A stretch of DNA of 64,000 nt from Anaerolineales bacterium (GCA_019637755.1 JAHBVC010000002.1:591027-655026); one strand, 5' to 3'; positions 27,470-36,812 are shown, counted from the first letter of the stretch. Notes: generated by a model not told the origin, from the sequence alone. Program-made: numbers and translations.

Positions 27470-28189
27470 TTAGTTGATGTTGACAAACAAGTTGAGCAGA
27501 TTATCCAGCAGGGACGGCGTACGGCCGGAGAGATCCCCCTGCGCGTCAACGTTCACTTGCGCATCCGTCACCAGGTCTGCATCGGCGTTCACGTCAAGCA
27601 CCGTGTTGTTGAGCAGTGGGGTGTTCAACTGCAGGGCGGAGTCGCTCTGCGCCTGGATGGGGGCTAGGCTGGCATCGGTGGTGGAGTGAATGCACAGCAG
27701 GCCCAGGAAGCAGCGCTGGGTTTCGCCGGCGTTCACATCGGCATTGACGAAGAGGCCACCATCCTGCGAATTGGCATTGACGTCAAGCCACGCGCCGTCC
27801 GCCGAGGTGCTGGCGGTGTTGACGCGAGCATCCAAACACAGTAGGCCGAGGAAACAATTGGCGTCGGCGCCCGGAGTGCCACCGTTGCCGTCGTTACCCC
27901 CGTTGCCATCCTCCCCATTGCCATCGTTGCCATTCCCGTTGCCATTATCCCCGCCATTGTCATTGCCGTTCCCATCCCCAGGAACGGAGATGTTTACATC
28001 CCCGCTCCCCGTATCGGGGCGGTCAGACTCGGTGCGGGTTTCTTTGAAGGCCTGAATAGCGGCCTCCAGCGGCGGCGAGCTAAAGCGTACACCGGCGGCT
28101 GCCACGCCCCAAACACACAGGGTGGCGGCGCCCAAGAGAGCCAGTACAGTAGCAAGCAGCCATTTACGACGATTGTTTTGCGTTTCCAT
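27470..28189 (-). CDS. Secreted Asn/Gly/Asp-rich protein with twin CFLGLLC motifs
   Basis: 239 residues from ATG 28189, supported by GGAGGT eight bases upstream. One N-terminal hydrophobic segment (about 9-33, RKWLLATVLALLGAA) acts as signal or anchor. A low-complexity stretch (about 68-106) made of N, G and D follows. The second half has two units each starting with the same seven residues, CFLGLLCLDARVN and CFLGLLCIHSTTD, then DVNA/NVDA-type strands (LDVNANSQ, FVNADVNAG, LDVNADADL, VNVDAQGDL). The paired cysteines could form disulfides outside the cell. I do not recognise a characterised family. Confidence 0.75.
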   Translation of the reverse strand: METQNNRRKWLLATVLALLGAATLCVWGVAAAGVRFSSPPLEAAIQAFKETRTESDRPDTGSGDVNISVPGDGNGNDNGGDNGNGNGNDGNGEDGNGGNDGNGGTPGADANCFLGLLCLDARVNTASTSADGAWLDVNANSQDGGLFVNADVNAGETQRCFLGLLCIHSTTDASLAPIQAQSDSALQLNTPLLNNTVLDVNADADLVTDAQVNVDAQGDLSGRTPSLLDNLLNLFVNIN

Positions 28190-28332
28190 TGATACCTCCA
28201 TGAGTAAATACGCTGTGCTGCTATCGAGGGGAACGCATCGTCTTGACCCACGTTACCGCGGCGCGCATTAAGAGAATCGCTTGAGGATTAAGACTCTTTG
28301 CAGACTTGCAAAGTAGCAGCGCACTGGGCAAC

Positions 28333-28363
28333 AAAAAATGCGAGCCAATGGCTCGCATTTTTG
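28333..28363. terminator. Bidirectional terminator downstream of dnaK
   Basis: Stem of 13 base pairs (28334-28346 with 28350-28362) and a three-base loop; the run of A on the left gives a T tract for dnaK on the minus strand, and a T tract also follows on the plus strand. Confidence 0.85.
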
Positions 28364-28384
28364 TTAGTACATAACTTGTGGGGC

Positions 28385-30286
28385 TTAGGCCTCGCGAAAT
28401 TCGCCTTCCACCACACCTTCATCACTATGGCCGTGCCCATTGGCCCCGTTATGGGTAGCCTGGGGGTCAGCCGCGGCGGCTTGCTCCTGCGCGTAAAGCT
28501 GCTGGCTGATGGCGTGGAACGCGTTCTGCAAGTCCTCGCTACGCTGCTGGATGCGCTGGCGGTCTTCGCCTTCCACAGCGCTGCGTAACTCCTGCACCTT
28601 GGCTTCGATGCTGCTGCGCTCGGCAGCCGGCAGTTTATCGCCCAGCTCCTTTAAAGTCTTCTCAGTTTGATAAGCCAGGCTGTCGGCGGCGTTGCGCGCC
28701 TCCACCAGCTCACGGCGCTGGCGATCTTCGCTCTCATGCGCCTTGGCTTGCTCAACCATGCGCTCCACCTCGCTCTGGCTGAGATTGGTGGAGGCGGTGA
28801 CGGTGATGCGTTGCTCCTTGCCGCTGGCCTTGTCCTTGGCGGTCACGCTGAGGATGCCATTGGCGTCAATGTCAAAGGTCACCTCTACCTGCGGTACGCC
28901 GCGCGGCGCCGCGGGGATACCATCCAGGCGAAAGTGGCCCAGGCTCATGTTGTCGGCGGCCTGGGTGCGCTCACCCTGCAGGATGTGAATGTCCACCGCG
29001 GTTTGGTTGTCATCGGCGGTGGAGTAGACCTCGGTCTTCTTCACCGGGATGGTGGTGTTGCGCTCGATCATCTTGGTCATCACGCCACCCAGGGTTTCAA
29101 CCCCCAGCGAGAGCGGCGTAACATCCAGCAGCAGCACATCCTTGACCTCACCACCCAGCACGCCGGCCTGGATGGCGGCGCCTACGGCCACCACCTCATC
29201 CGGATTGACGCCCTTATGCGGCTCTTTGCCGCTCAGGCTGCGCACCAACTCTTGCACCATCGGCATGCGCGTGGAGCCACCCACCAGCACAACTTCGTCA
29301 ATCGCGCTGGTCGCCAGGCCCGCATCCTTCATGGCGGCCTCGAACGGGCCGCGCAGGCGGGTCAGCAGGCTCTCGGTCAGTTGTTCGAACTTGGCGCGGC
29401 TGAGCTTGTACTGCAAGTGCTTGGGGCCGGAGGCATCCGCGGTGACGTAGGGCAAGTTGATGTCGGTCTCGGTCAAGGTGGACAGCTCGATCTTGGCCTT
29501 CTCCGCAGCCTCACGCAGGCGTTGCAGTGCCTGGCGGTCGGCGCGCAGGTCAATACCGTGATCCTTCTTGTACTCGTCGGCCAGCCAGTTGACGATGGCT
29601 TCATCCCAGTCATCACCACCCAGGTGCGTATCACCGTTGGTGCTCTTGACCTCGATCACGCCGTCGCCCACTTCCAACAGGCTGACATCGAAAGTACCAC
29701 CGCCCAGGTCGAAGACCAGAATGGTTTCATTGGCCTTCTTGTCGAGCCCGTAGGCCAGGGCAGCCGCGGTAGGCTCGTTGATGATGCGCAGGACTTCGAG
29801 GCCGGCGATCTTGCCGGCATCCTTGGTGGCCTGGCGCTGGCTGTCGTTGAAGTACGCCGGCACGGTGATCACCGCCTGGCTGACCTTCTCGCCCAGGTAG
29901 GCTTCGGCATCCGCCTTGAGCTTACCCAGCACCATCGCCGAGATCTCCTGCGGGCTGTATTGCTTGCCGGTGGCGGGCAGCTTGACGCGCGCATCACCGC
30001 CGGGGCCTTCGATCACCTCATAGGGCACCATCTTGCGCTCCTCGGCCACATCCGCATAGCGGCGGCCAATGAAACGCTTGATCGAGGATACGGTGTTCTC
30101 CGGGTTGATCACCGCCTGGCGCTTGGCGGTTTGGCCCACCAGGCGCTCGCCGTTCTTGCTAAACGCCACTACGGAAGGCAGCAGGCGGCCGCCCTCAGCG
30201 GTCGAGATGACGGTAGGCTCACCGCCCTCGATGGTGGCGACCACACTGTTGGTGGTTCCCAGGTCAATTCCTATGATTTTGGACAT
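28385..30286 (-). CDS. dnaK: Molecular chaperone DnaK (Hsp70)
   Basis: 633 residues, full length. The ATPase domain has [10 protein letters not shown] at the N-terminus, [10 protein letters not shown] and the conserved LVGGSTRMP. The substrate-binding domain starts after the hydrophobic linker ([18 protein letters not shown]) and the helical lid ends in an His/Gly-rich tail with VVEGEFREA. It refolds proteins in an ATP cycle with DnaJ and GrpE, which are not adjacent. An AGGAGAAC site precedes the ATG. I see no CIRCE element upstream, so HrcA control through that element is not supported here. Confidence 0.97.
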   Translation of the reverse strand: MSKIIGIDLGTTNSVVATIEGGEPTVISTAEGGRLLPSVVAFSKNGERLVGQTAKRQAVINPENTVSSIKRFIGRRYADVAEERKMVPYEVIEGPGGDARVKLPATGKQYSPQEISAMVLGKLKADAEAYLGEKVSQAVITVPAYFNDSQRQATKDAGKIAGLEVLRIINEPTAAALAYGLDKKANETILVFDLGGGTFDVSLLEVGDGVIEVKSTNGDTHLGGDDWDEAIVNWLADEYKKDHGIDLRADRQALQRLREAAEKAKIELSTLTETDINLPYVTADASGPKHLQYKLSRAKFEQLTESLLTRLRGPFEAAMKDAGLATSAIDEVVLVGGSTRMPMVQELVRSLSGKEPHKGVNPDEVVAVGAAIQAGVLGGEVKDVLLLDVTPLSLGVETLGGVMTKMIERNTTIPVKKTEVYSTADDNQTAVDIHILQGERTQAADNMSLGHFRLDGIPAAPRGVPQVEVTFDIDANGILSVTAKDKASGKEQRITVTASTNLSQSEVERMVEQAKAHESEDRQRRELVEARNAADSLAYQTEKTLKELGDKLPAAERSSIEAKVQELRSAVEGEDRQRIQQRSEDLQNAFHAISQQLYAQEQAAAADPQATHNGANGHGHSDEGVVEGEFREA

Positions 30287-30401
30287 GTTCGTTCTCCTAT
30301 TAGTAAGTTGTGTACGGTTTGCTCACATACATGCGCCAGAATACTGCGCCAACACAAGAGCGGCGTTAACACGGCGTTGGATTCGTATTAGTATGGGCGG
30401 T

Positions 30402-30407
30402 TACAAT
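30402..30407 (+). promoter_or_regulatory. -10 element (TACAAT) of the methyltransferase operon
   Basis: TACAAT about 42 bases before the first ATG (30450); a GGAG at 30436-30439 would be in the leader. It is the best candidate for the promoter of the four-gene operon 30450-33785. Confidence 0.4.
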
Positions 30408-30449
30408 GACCGGCACATCTGTTGACCCCTGTTTTGGAGCCTGTATTTG

Positions 30450-31268
30450 ATGAGCCCTACCCCCGCAGACCTGCGCGCGGAGATCGAAACCCGCCTGCGC
30501 CAATATTATGAAGACTACTACCGGGTGGATTTGAGCCTGCGTGATTGGCGCGAACGAATTGAGTATCGCCTGGACGAAGAAGCCAATTTTGCTGAGCCTA
30601 ACATCCGCAAGGTGGAAGAGTGGCTGGGCCTGGATTTCGCCGGCCAACGCGTGCTGGTGGTAGGCGCTGGCACGGGGGCCGAGAGCATCGTGCTGCACCA
30701 GCGCGGCGCTGAGGTCTACGGCATCGAACCGTATGACAAGGCGATGGCGATCCTCAACCTCAAAGCCGAGCTCTACGGGCTGCCGCAGGCCCGCTTTCAG
30801 CAGGCGGTAGCCGAGCACATTCCGCATCCTGACGAGACCTTCGATTTCATCTATTGCTATACCGTCATCGAACATGTGCAGGATGTAGAAGCCACGATTG
30901 ATGAAATGCTGCGCGTATGCAAAACCGGCGGCCTGGTCTTCATTCAAACACCGGATTATCGCTTCCCATATGAGGCGCACTATAAGATCGACCGGCCAGC
31001 CTTTTCGCCGCGCTGGCTGACCGCCCTACGGCTACGGCTGCAGGGGCGCTCGGCGGCTTTCCTCAACACGGTGAATTTCGTTACCGCACCTGAGCTTAAC
31101 CGCCTCTTTTTTGCACGCAACGTGCTCACCATGCGCATGGAGCCTAACTGGCTGTTTGGCTGGAAGCAGGCCGGCCAAGAGCATACGCGTGCATACCGCT
31201 TTGCGGCGCGCCAGGGGATCAGCCGCGATCAAAACATCTTCCTGCGCAAACTGGGGCCCAGCCGATGA
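30450..31268 (+). CDS. Class I SAM-dependent methyltransferase (first of three)
   Basis: 272 residues from ATG 30450. A helical N-terminus precedes a Rossmann-type methyltransferase domain with motif I VLVVGAGTGAES near residues 66-77, acidic loop VYGIEPYDKAM and post-motif FDFIYCYTVIEHVQDVEATIDEMLRV of the Methyltransf_11 type. After the core comes an extra segment (FPYEAHYKIDRPAFSPRWL) common in sugar- or glycolipid-modifying methyltransferases of surface polysaccharide loci. The stop overlaps the next ATG by four bases. Confidence 0.85.
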   Translation: MSPTPADLRAEIETRLRQYYEDYYRVDLSLRDWRERIEYRLDEEANFAEPNIRKVEEWLGLDFAGQRVLVVGAGTGAESIVLHQRGAEVYGIEPYDKAMAILNLKAELYGLPQARFQQAVAEHIPHPDETFDFIYCYTVIEHVQDVEATIDEMLRVCKTGGLVFIQTPDYRFPYEAHYKIDRPAFSPRWLTALRLRLQGRSAAFLNTVNFVTAPELNRLFFARNVLTMRMEPNWLFGWKQAGQEHTRAYRFAARQGISRDQNIFLRKLGPSR

Positions 31269-32014
31269 CACGCATCGCGCGAATGTTTGCCAAAGCCTTA
31301 GCCTGGGTCGCCAACCGGTTGCCGCAGGCTGCCCTGGAACGCATGCTGGAGCGCGTGATCGTAGCGCGCAGCCAGCAGTTGCCCGCAGCCGATGGCCTGC
31401 GCTTCCTCTTCCGGCTGGATGCGCTGCTGTATTCGCTGCAAGGGCCGCTTTCGGGGGTGTACGGCGGCGGGGTGCATTCCAAGCACCGCCACACCGGCTA
31501 TCACGACTTTTTTGTTGAGCGCATCGGTGCCGATGAGCGCGTGCTGGATATTGGCTGTGGCATGGGCGCGGTGGCCTTCGATATCGCCCAGCGCACCGGC
31601 GCTCAGGTACACGGGGTTGACCTTAACGCCGAGAGTATTGCCGAGGCACAGCACCGTTACCAGTTGCCCAATCTGCGCTTCACGGTACAAGACGCGCTGC
31701 AATTAAAGCTAGACACCCCGTACGACACGATCGTGCTCTCCAATGTGCTTGAGCACATCGTCGAGCGGCCGGAATTCTTACGCCAAGCCATGCAAGCCAC
31801 GGGCGCCAAGCGCATCTTCATCCGCGTGCCCTTGTTTGAGCGCGATTGGCGCGTGCCGCTCAAGCAGGAGCTCGGCGTCGAGTGGCGCCTGGATCTGGAC
31901 CACAAGACTGAGTTCACCCTGGCACAGTTTGCGACAGAGACCCAGGCGGCCGGCTTGCAGATCGTGCACCAGGAAGTGCACTGGGGTGAGGTGTGGGCCG
32001 AACTGAAGCCATGA
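31265..32014 (+). CDS. Class I SAM-dependent methyltransferase (second of three)
   Basis: 249 residues. The core lies at about 80-190 with motif I VLDIGCGMGAVAFDIA, VHGVDLNAES as the acidic loop and YDTIVLSNVLEHIVERPEFLRQ as post motif. The N-terminal 75 residues (LERMLERVIVARSQQLPAADG) are a helical extension. The ATGA overlaps at both ends show that it is translated together with its neighbours. The methyl acceptor is unknown; association with a GT4 glycosyltransferase suggests a glycan. Confidence 0.85.
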   Translation: MTRIARMFAKALAWVANRLPQAALERMLERVIVARSQQLPAADGLRFLFRLDALLYSLQGPLSGVYGGGVHSKHRHTGYHDFFVERIGADERVLDIGCGMGAVAFDIAQRTGAQVHGVDLNAESIAEAQHRYQLPNLRFTVQDALQLKLDTPYDTIVLSNVLEHIVERPEFLRQAMQATGAKRIFIRVPLFERDWRVPLKQELGVEWRLDLDHKTEFTLAQFATETQAAGLQIVHQEVHWGEVWAELKP

Positions 32015-32706
32015 AGGTGACGCTCGAGGAGCAGCTCTCCTATTCGCTGCGCCGCCAGCAGGTGGATGCTTTCCTGGCGCAGCAGCTTGCCCAGCTGCCC
32101 AGCGGCAGCCGCCTGCTGGACCTGGGCGGCGTGAAGCATGGCCAGCGCGGCCATAGCCGCACGGCCAGCCAGGGCCTGCAGGTCACCGTGGCCAACCTGG
32201 TGACCGACAAAGGGCTAGACCTGCTGACCGATGCCGCTCACCTGCCACTGGCAACCGCCAGCTACCCGGCCGTGCTATGTTCCGAAGTGCTTGAACACGT
32301 GAGTGATCCATTGGCCGTAGTGCAGCAGATCCAGCGCGTGCTGCAGCCGGGCGGCCTGCTGCTCGCCACCGTGCCATTCATGTTCCGCCAGCATGCAGAC
32401 CCGAGCGACTATGGGCGCTATACCGAATGGTTTTGGAGCGAGAATCTGCAGCGGCTGGGGTTCACGCAGATCGTTATCGAAAAACAGGGCCTGTTTGGCA
32501 GCGTATTGGCCGACATGCTGCGCCATTGGTGGCAACAGCGCCTCCTCGAAGGGAGCCGCCCGCGGCGGCTCAACCGCTGGCTGCTGCCGCGGCTAATGGC
32601 GGCAGCACGCCGCCGCGCCCTGCGCTTTGATCAGCAGCATGCCCAGCACCGCGTGTGGAGCAGCTACACCAGCGGCTTCGGCATCCGCGCCCACAAACCG
32701 GCATGA
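32011..32706 (+). CDS. Methyltransferase-like protein with degenerate SAM motif (third of three)
   Basis: 231 residues from ATG 32011, which overlaps the previous stop as ATGA. The fold is that of a Methyltransf_11 protein: AAHLPLATASYPAVLCSEVLEHVSDPLAVVQQIQRVLQPGG is clear. Motif I, however, reads LLDLGGVKHGQRG instead of LDxGxGxG, with one of the glycines missing, so SAM binding may differ or be lost. The C-terminus (YTEWFWSENLQRLGF) matches the WSxE-type end of glycan-locus methyltransferases. It is coupled to the glycosyltransferase gene by another ATGA overlap. Confidence 0.8.
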   Translation: MKVTLEEQLSYSLRRQQVDAFLAQQLAQLPSGSRLLDLGGVKHGQRGHSRTASQGLQVTVANLVTDKGLDLLTDAAHLPLATASYPAVLCSEVLEHVSDPLAVVQQIQRVLQPGGLLLATVPFMFRQHADPSDYGRYTEWFWSENLQRLGFTQIVIEKQGLFGSVLADMLRHWWQQRLLEGSRPRRLNRWLLPRLMAAARRRALRFDQQHAQHRVWSSYTSGFGIRAHKPA

Positions 32707-33785
32707 AAGCGCGCATTGCGTATTTGTTGCAGATGTTTGGCGTGGGCGGCATGCCCAAATGGCTCTACCGCCTGGCGGGTGAGCTGGCGGATGAATTTGA
32801 TTTTCACTTTATTGCCACCCATTCCGACTACGTGCTGCCAGAGTACCGCCAGGTAGCTCAGGTGGCTGTAGTGCCCTTTCGCAAGCTGCCCCTGGCAGGC
32901 TATTTGCTGCGCCAACGGATTGACCTGGCGCAGATCGCCAATCTGCGCCTGTACGCCGATGCGGCGCGGCTGGCCGGCGTGCCCAGCGTGATCGAGCGGG
33001 TGGACGGCATGCGCAGCGGTGCAGCCCTGGGCAGCAAGGCCGGGCTGGATGCGGTGGTAGCGTCCACCGCTGGCATGGCGCAGCACCTGGCGGGGCTGAT
33101 GCCCAGCGAGAAAATTCACACGATCTACAACGGGGTGGATTTGGCGGCAGTGGATGCTGCGCCCATAGAGCGCTTTGGCTTGGGTACCGACAAGATCATC
33201 ATCGGCCGCACCTCGCGCCTGGGCGGTGGCAAGAACCTCTCGCTGCTGATCGCCGCCGTCAAGCAGTTACGCCAACACAGCCACTACCAACATGTGCATT
33301 TGGTGATCTGCGGCGGCGATACCACTCAACCGGGGGCCGTGCCGATGCTGGCTCAGCTGCGCGCTGAGGCCGCAGCGCTGGGCGCCGCGGTGACCTTTAC
33401 CGGCGAAGTGGCTGACCCAATGCCGGTGACCAAGGGCTTTGATATCGCCACGTGTACCTCGCTGCCCAACAACGAGGGCATCCCCAACTCGCTGATCGAA
33501 GCAATGGCCGCCAGCAAGCCGGTGGTAGCCAGCGCGGTCGACGATATTCCCGAACTGGTGCAAGACGGCCAGACCGGCCTATTGTTTGAGAGCAACAATG
33601 TGGCGGCGCTGGCGGCGGCCTTGGCGCGCCTGGTAGAGGATGCCGCCTTGCGCCAGCGGATGGGCGCGGCAGGGCGGGCACGCATCGAAAGAGACTTCGA
33701 TCTGCGGCAGCAAGCCGAGCGCTATCGCCAGCTCTATCGCAGCCTGCTGCAACAAAACGGCCGCCACTGGCTCAGCCGTTTCTAA
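32703..33785 (+). CDS. Glycosyltransferase family 4
   Basis: 360 residues from ATG 32703. GT-B fold: the N-terminal acceptor domain starts ARIAYLLQMFGVGGMPKWLYRLA, and the C-terminal donor domain has IIIGRTSRLGGGKNLSLLI and the EGIPNSLIEAMAASKPVVAS segment that holds the E-x7-E nucleotide-sugar site. It likely adds a sugar to a surface glycan or glycolipid; the donor is unknown. Last gene of the coupled operon with three methyltransferases. Its TAA overlaps the stop of the convergent gene. Confidence 0.9.
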   Translation: MKARIAYLLQMFGVGGMPKWLYRLAGELADEFDFHFIATHSDYVLPEYRQVAQVAVVPFRKLPLAGYLLRQRIDLAQIANLRLYADAARLAGVPSVIERVDGMRSGAALGSKAGLDAVVASTAGMAQHLAGLMPSEKIHTIYNGVDLAAVDAAPIERFGLGTDKIIIGRTSRLGGGKNLSLLIAAVKQLRQHSHYQHVHLVICGGDTTQPGAVPMLAQLRAEAAALGAAVTFTGEVADPMPVTKGFDIATCTSLPNNEGIPNSLIEAMAASKPVVASAVDDIPELVQDGQTGLLFESNNVAALAAALARLVEDAALRQRMGAAGRARIERDFDLRQQAERYRQLYRSLLQQNGRHWLSRF

Positions 33786-34879
33786 ACCAGCAGCTCCACC
33801 TTCGCCGCTAAGCCCAGGAACTTTGCATACCGCTGGATATTTCCGTCCAGTACCTTGGCGTCAGCTCTCAGATCGCCACCAAAGGGCGATTGCAGCGTGA
33901 TGCGCACCTCTTGCTTGCCCAGCTCGCGCTTCCACATGCCCGCCGTGCGCCCGTTGATGATGTAGAAATGGGGCAGCATGTAGTTGCCGCCCGCCCAGAA
34001 CGACTTGTATGCTTGCGGCTCAATATGGCGGCGATCAGCAAAGCCAATGCCGTACTCGTCAAAATTGGGCAGCAGCCAGGCGCTGCGCACGCTCCTGGCT
34101 GGCGCACGCTCTTTTGACCACCAGTAGGTTTTGCCATCCAACTCAGTGCTATGCAGCCCAGCGGCCTGCGCAGCGGCGCGGCAATCGGCCAGGGTGAGGC
34201 CAGACCACCAGGCAAAGTCGTGTGCGCTGGCCGGGCCGCGGGCGCCGAAGTAGCGGCGGGCCAGTTCGGCCAAGGCTTCAGCCCGCGCGGGCAGGCGCCG
34301 CGCAGCTGGGGCGCGCTCATCCAGCAGCATGTATGTGAATTGCTTACCGCGCCGCGGGCCGCTGGTAATCAAGCCCGCCAACTCAGCAAACATAATGATG
34401 TGTGCCAAGCGAATACTGCCCGGCGCACCACTGCCAATGGGAATGCCACTATCTTCAAGAGCTTCGGCGAGCTCTTTGCGCATTAATTGGCGGCCGCCTT
34501 CGAGGCTGCGCTGTAATGCCTTCAACGAGCGCTTTTGGGTGGCGGTGTCTATGCCGTGCTGGCGGTACATGTAGGCGTTGAACGCATTGACGCGCGGCGC
34601 GCTCAGCAGCAGCATCCAGCCAAGATCCTCTGGGGCCACAAAGTGCCAGGTGGGGCGCAAGATGTGGGTGCGCAGAATGCGCCCATCGGCGAACCAGGCC
34701 TCGACGGCACTCTCCGTCCAGCCGGCGGGCAGGCGCTGCGCCAAAGCCCAGAGTGCCCCGTAGAAATCCTGCGCCTGCAGCGCGCCCTGGGCGGATACAA
34801 CCTCGAGTGGCGTGCTGAGCGGTTTGCCCGCCAGATGCTGGTTGGCCAGGCGGCGGCGAATAATTTCGGTTGGCTTCAT
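33782..34879 (-). CDS. AlkZ/HTH_42-family DNA glycosylase-like protein
   Basis: 365 residues from ATG 34879. Members are built of tandem winged helices. The catalytic QxQ motif of the family is present as Q35-A36-Q37 in GALQAQDFYGALWAL, close to Q37/Q39 of Streptomyces AlkZ. Other matching segments are RTHILRPTWHFVAPEDLGWML and the C-terminal PNFDEYGIGFADRR. Known members unhook DNA interstrand crosslinks or excise bulky alkylated bases, often as self-resistance enzymes, so a role in alkylation repair is likely. The last three bases overlap the convergent GT4 stop. Confidence 0.83.
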   Translation of the reverse strand: MKPTEIIRRRLANQHLAGKPLSTPLEVVSAQGALQAQDFYGALWALAQRLPAGWTESAVEAWFADGRILRTHILRPTWHFVAPEDLGWMLLLSAPRVNAFNAYMYRQHGIDTATQKRSLKALQRSLEGGRQLMRKELAEALEDSGIPIGSGAPGSIRLAHIIMFAELAGLITSGPRRGKQFTYMLLDERAPAARRLPARAEALAELARRYFGARGPASAHDFAWWSGLTLADCRAAAQAAGLHSTELDGKTYWWSKERAPARSVRSAWLLPNFDEYGIGFADRRHIEPQAYKSFWAGGNYMLPHFYIINGRTAGMWKRELGKQEVRITLQSPFGGDLRADAKVLDGNIQRYAKFLGLAAKVELLV

Positions 34880-34921
34880 AGTATGTAATCCTAAGCTTAA
34901 TAAAGCCAAAAGCGGATAAAT

Positions 34922-34977
34922 ACAAAGACACAAAGGGCACAAAGAGAATTAAAACTTTGTGCCTTTTGTGTCTTTGT
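34922..34977. repeat. 23-base near-perfect inverted repeat
   Basis: Arms 34922-34944 and 34955-34977 with one mismatch and a ten-base loop; built of ACAAAGACACAAAGG-type sequence. It lies between the AlkZ-like gene and tRNA-Ser. The rest of 34880-35223 holds only the tRNA and the SIP gene leader. Confidence 0.8.
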
Positions 34978-34996
34978 GGTTCCAGATTTTCTTCAG

Positions 34997-35084
34997 CGGA
35001 GAGGGAGGGATTCGAACCCTCGGTGGCCCCAAGGACCACAACAGTTTTCGAGACTGCCCCATTCGTCCACTCTGGCACCTCTCC
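34997..35084 (-). tRNA. tRNA-Ser (anticodon CGA)
   Basis: 88 nucleotides on the minus strand. The seven-base acceptor stem pairs GGAGAGG with CCTCTCC, the anticodon loop is CTCGAAA (CGA, reading UCG), a long variable arm typical of tRNA-Ser is present, and the T loop has GGTTCGAATCC. Discriminator base is G; CCA is not encoded. Confidence 0.95.
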
Positions 35085-35223
35085 ACTTCGAATTATAACG
35101 GAGCGTGGGCAGGCCAGCAGAAACTCACCCGGATTGAGAAAGCAGTTCACCAGTCTGCATTGACCCTGCCGCGGCACGCTTCTAAGATGGGGCAAGTTAA
35201 TAAATTAGTATTGAGGAGTGCTT

Positions 35224-35952
35224 GTGAGCAGAGGATTGACTGGCCTGGTGCTGAAAGGCTATGGGGCCAAAGATTACCAGCTTACCTTGCTGGGCAAGCA
35301 GAGCATCGCACCGCATTTTGTGCGCTTTCGCTTCAGCAGCCCGCAGCTATTGCAAGAGATCGAGTGGCACCCGGCCACCTGGCTGCGCTTTTGGTTCCCG
35401 GATACGCATGGCAAGCGCAAGGAGGTGCAGCGCGCCTACACGCTGGTGGCCGCCTACCCCGCGCAGGGTGAGTTTGAAATCGATGTACTCTTGCACCAGC
35501 CGCCGGGGCCGGCCACGCTGTGGTTTGAGAGCGCCCAACCGGGTCACCAGCTCACGGGCACGTTCCTGGGCTCACGCTTTCGCATGCCGCACCCCGAACC
35601 GGCCAGCTTCCTACTCATCGGCGATGCGTGCTCCACGCCGGCGATCAACAACCTCATCGCCGCCGCCCAGCCCAGCACCCCGCTGGAAGTCTATCTGGAA
35701 AGCAACGACGCACACGATGCAACAATTCCGCTGGCCAGCCATCCGCAGTTAACCTTGCAGCGCGTGCCGCGCCGCGGGCCGGAATCATTGCTGGCAGCCA
35801 TCCCGCACCGCCCGCGAGCAGGCTGGTTCGCCTGGGCCGCCGGCGAAGCGGGCACGTTGAAGCTGCTGCACCACGCGCTCAGAAGCGAACATGGCTTTGA
35901 CAAAGAGCGCATGCATGTGCAATCCTACTGGTCTGAAACTACGAAGCATTGA
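35224..35952 (+). CDS. Siderophore-interacting protein (FAD-dependent ferric reductase family)
   Basis: 242 residues from GTG 35224, chosen because GAGGAG ends five bases upstream; an earlier GTG at 35218 lies inside that site. The FAD-binding barrel has the family's RAYTLVAAYP (the RxYTxR-like flavin motif) and IDVLLHQPPGPATLWFESAQPGH. The NAD(P)H-binding part includes LLIGDACSTPAINNLI and WAAGEAGTLKLL, then the C-terminal YW. Members release iron from ferric siderophores in the cytoplasm by reduction. No siderophore uptake system lies next to it. The following hydrolase starts eight bases after its stop. Confidence 0.88.
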   Translation: MSRGLTGLVLKGYGAKDYQLTLLGKQSIAPHFVRFRFSSPQLLQEIEWHPATWLRFWFPDTHGKRKEVQRAYTLVAAYPAQGEFEIDVLLHQPPGPATLWFESAQPGHQLTGTFLGSRFRMPHPEPASFLLIGDACSTPAINNLIAAAQPSTPLEVYLESNDAHDATIPLASHPQLTLQRVPRRGPESLLAAIPHRPRAGWFAWAAGEAGTLKLLHHALRSEHGFDKERMHVQSYWSETTKH

Positions 35953-35960
35953 GGCCCGCC

Positions 35961-36812
35961 ATGACGCACACTTACGGAAACTCCCATTACTTCACCCTGC
36001 CCGATGGGCGCAAACTGCACTATTGGCTCAAAGGGGAAGGCGGGCCAACGGTAGTGTTTGAAGCGGGCATGGGCTTCTCCGGCGCGATGTGGGGCCAGGT
36101 GCAGCCCGCCGTGGCCGAACGTGCCACCACGCTGGTGTATGACCGCGCCGGTACCGGCCGCAGCGATGACCGCCGGGATGCACACACCCTCGCGCGGGTA
36201 GTGGCCGACCTGGCGGCGCTGTTGGCCAGCCTGCCGCAGTTAGCGCCCTTCATTCTGGTGGGCGCCAGTTGGGGCGGGCCGATCGTGCGCCAATTGGCCG
36301 CCAGCGGCCAGTTGGCGGTTCGCGGGCTGGTGCTGGTGGACCAGAGCGACGAGAACGCGCCGGATTTCTTTACGCCCGCGGCACGCAAGCAGTTCGAAGC
36401 CACACCCAAACTGCTGATCCCCCTGGCCAAGCTAGGCCTGTATAAGTTGATCGGCCAGGGGCCGGGCAAACACCAGCCGGCCGATGTGCGCCAGGATCAC
36501 TATGCGTTTGATTTCACGCTGCGCGCCGCGGAGAATTTCGCCGCCGAGATCGCCAACTTCATCCCAGATATGGAATGGTTGCGCGACCACCCTACCCGTT
36601 TAGAGGGCATGGAGGTGAGTGTGATCAGCGGCATGAAGGCTGGCTTCTTGGATGGCAAGCAGCGCAAATCGATCAATGCGGCCCACCGCAAGACGGCGCA
36701 ACAGCTCGCCCAGGCGCGCTTTGTGCCCGCCGAACGTGCCGGGCACTATGTGATGTTCCACCAGCCTGAAATTATCGTGAGCGAGGTAGCACGCTTGCTT
36801 GGCAAAGCATAG
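35961..36812 (+). CDS. Alpha/beta hydrolase
   Basis: 283 residues from ATG 35961 with GAGG just upstream. Alpha/beta fold: oxyanion region FEAGMGFSG, VYDRAGTGRSD, nucleophile elbow GASWGG (Ser), and the catalytic His in AERAGHYVMFHQPEIIV near the end. The substrate is unknown; the closest patterns are esterases and lactonases of the HGGP-less type. It probably shares a transcript with the SIP gene. Confidence 0.87.
   Translation: MTHTYGNSHYFTLPDGRKLHYWLKGEGGPTVVFEAGMGFSGAMWGQVQPAVAERATTLVYDRAGTGRSDDRRDAHTLARVVADLAALLASLPQLAPFILVGASWGGPIVRQLAASGQLAVRGLVLVDQSDENAPDFFTPAARKQFEATPKLLIPLAKLGLYKLIGQGPGKHQPADVRQDHYAFDFTLRAAENFAAEIANFIPDMEWLRDHPTRLEGMEVSVISGMKAGFLDGKQRKSINAAHRKTAQQLAQARFVPAERAGHYVMFHQPEIIVSEVARLLGKA

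Noticed and set aside
28667-30391. 574-codon open frame on the plus strand
   Set aside because: Antisense to dnaK; long antisense frames over dnaK are a common artefact of its codon use.
30287-30449. CIRCE element or heat-shock operator before dnaK
   Set aside because: No TTAGCACTC/GAGTGCTAA inverted repeat is present in the interval.
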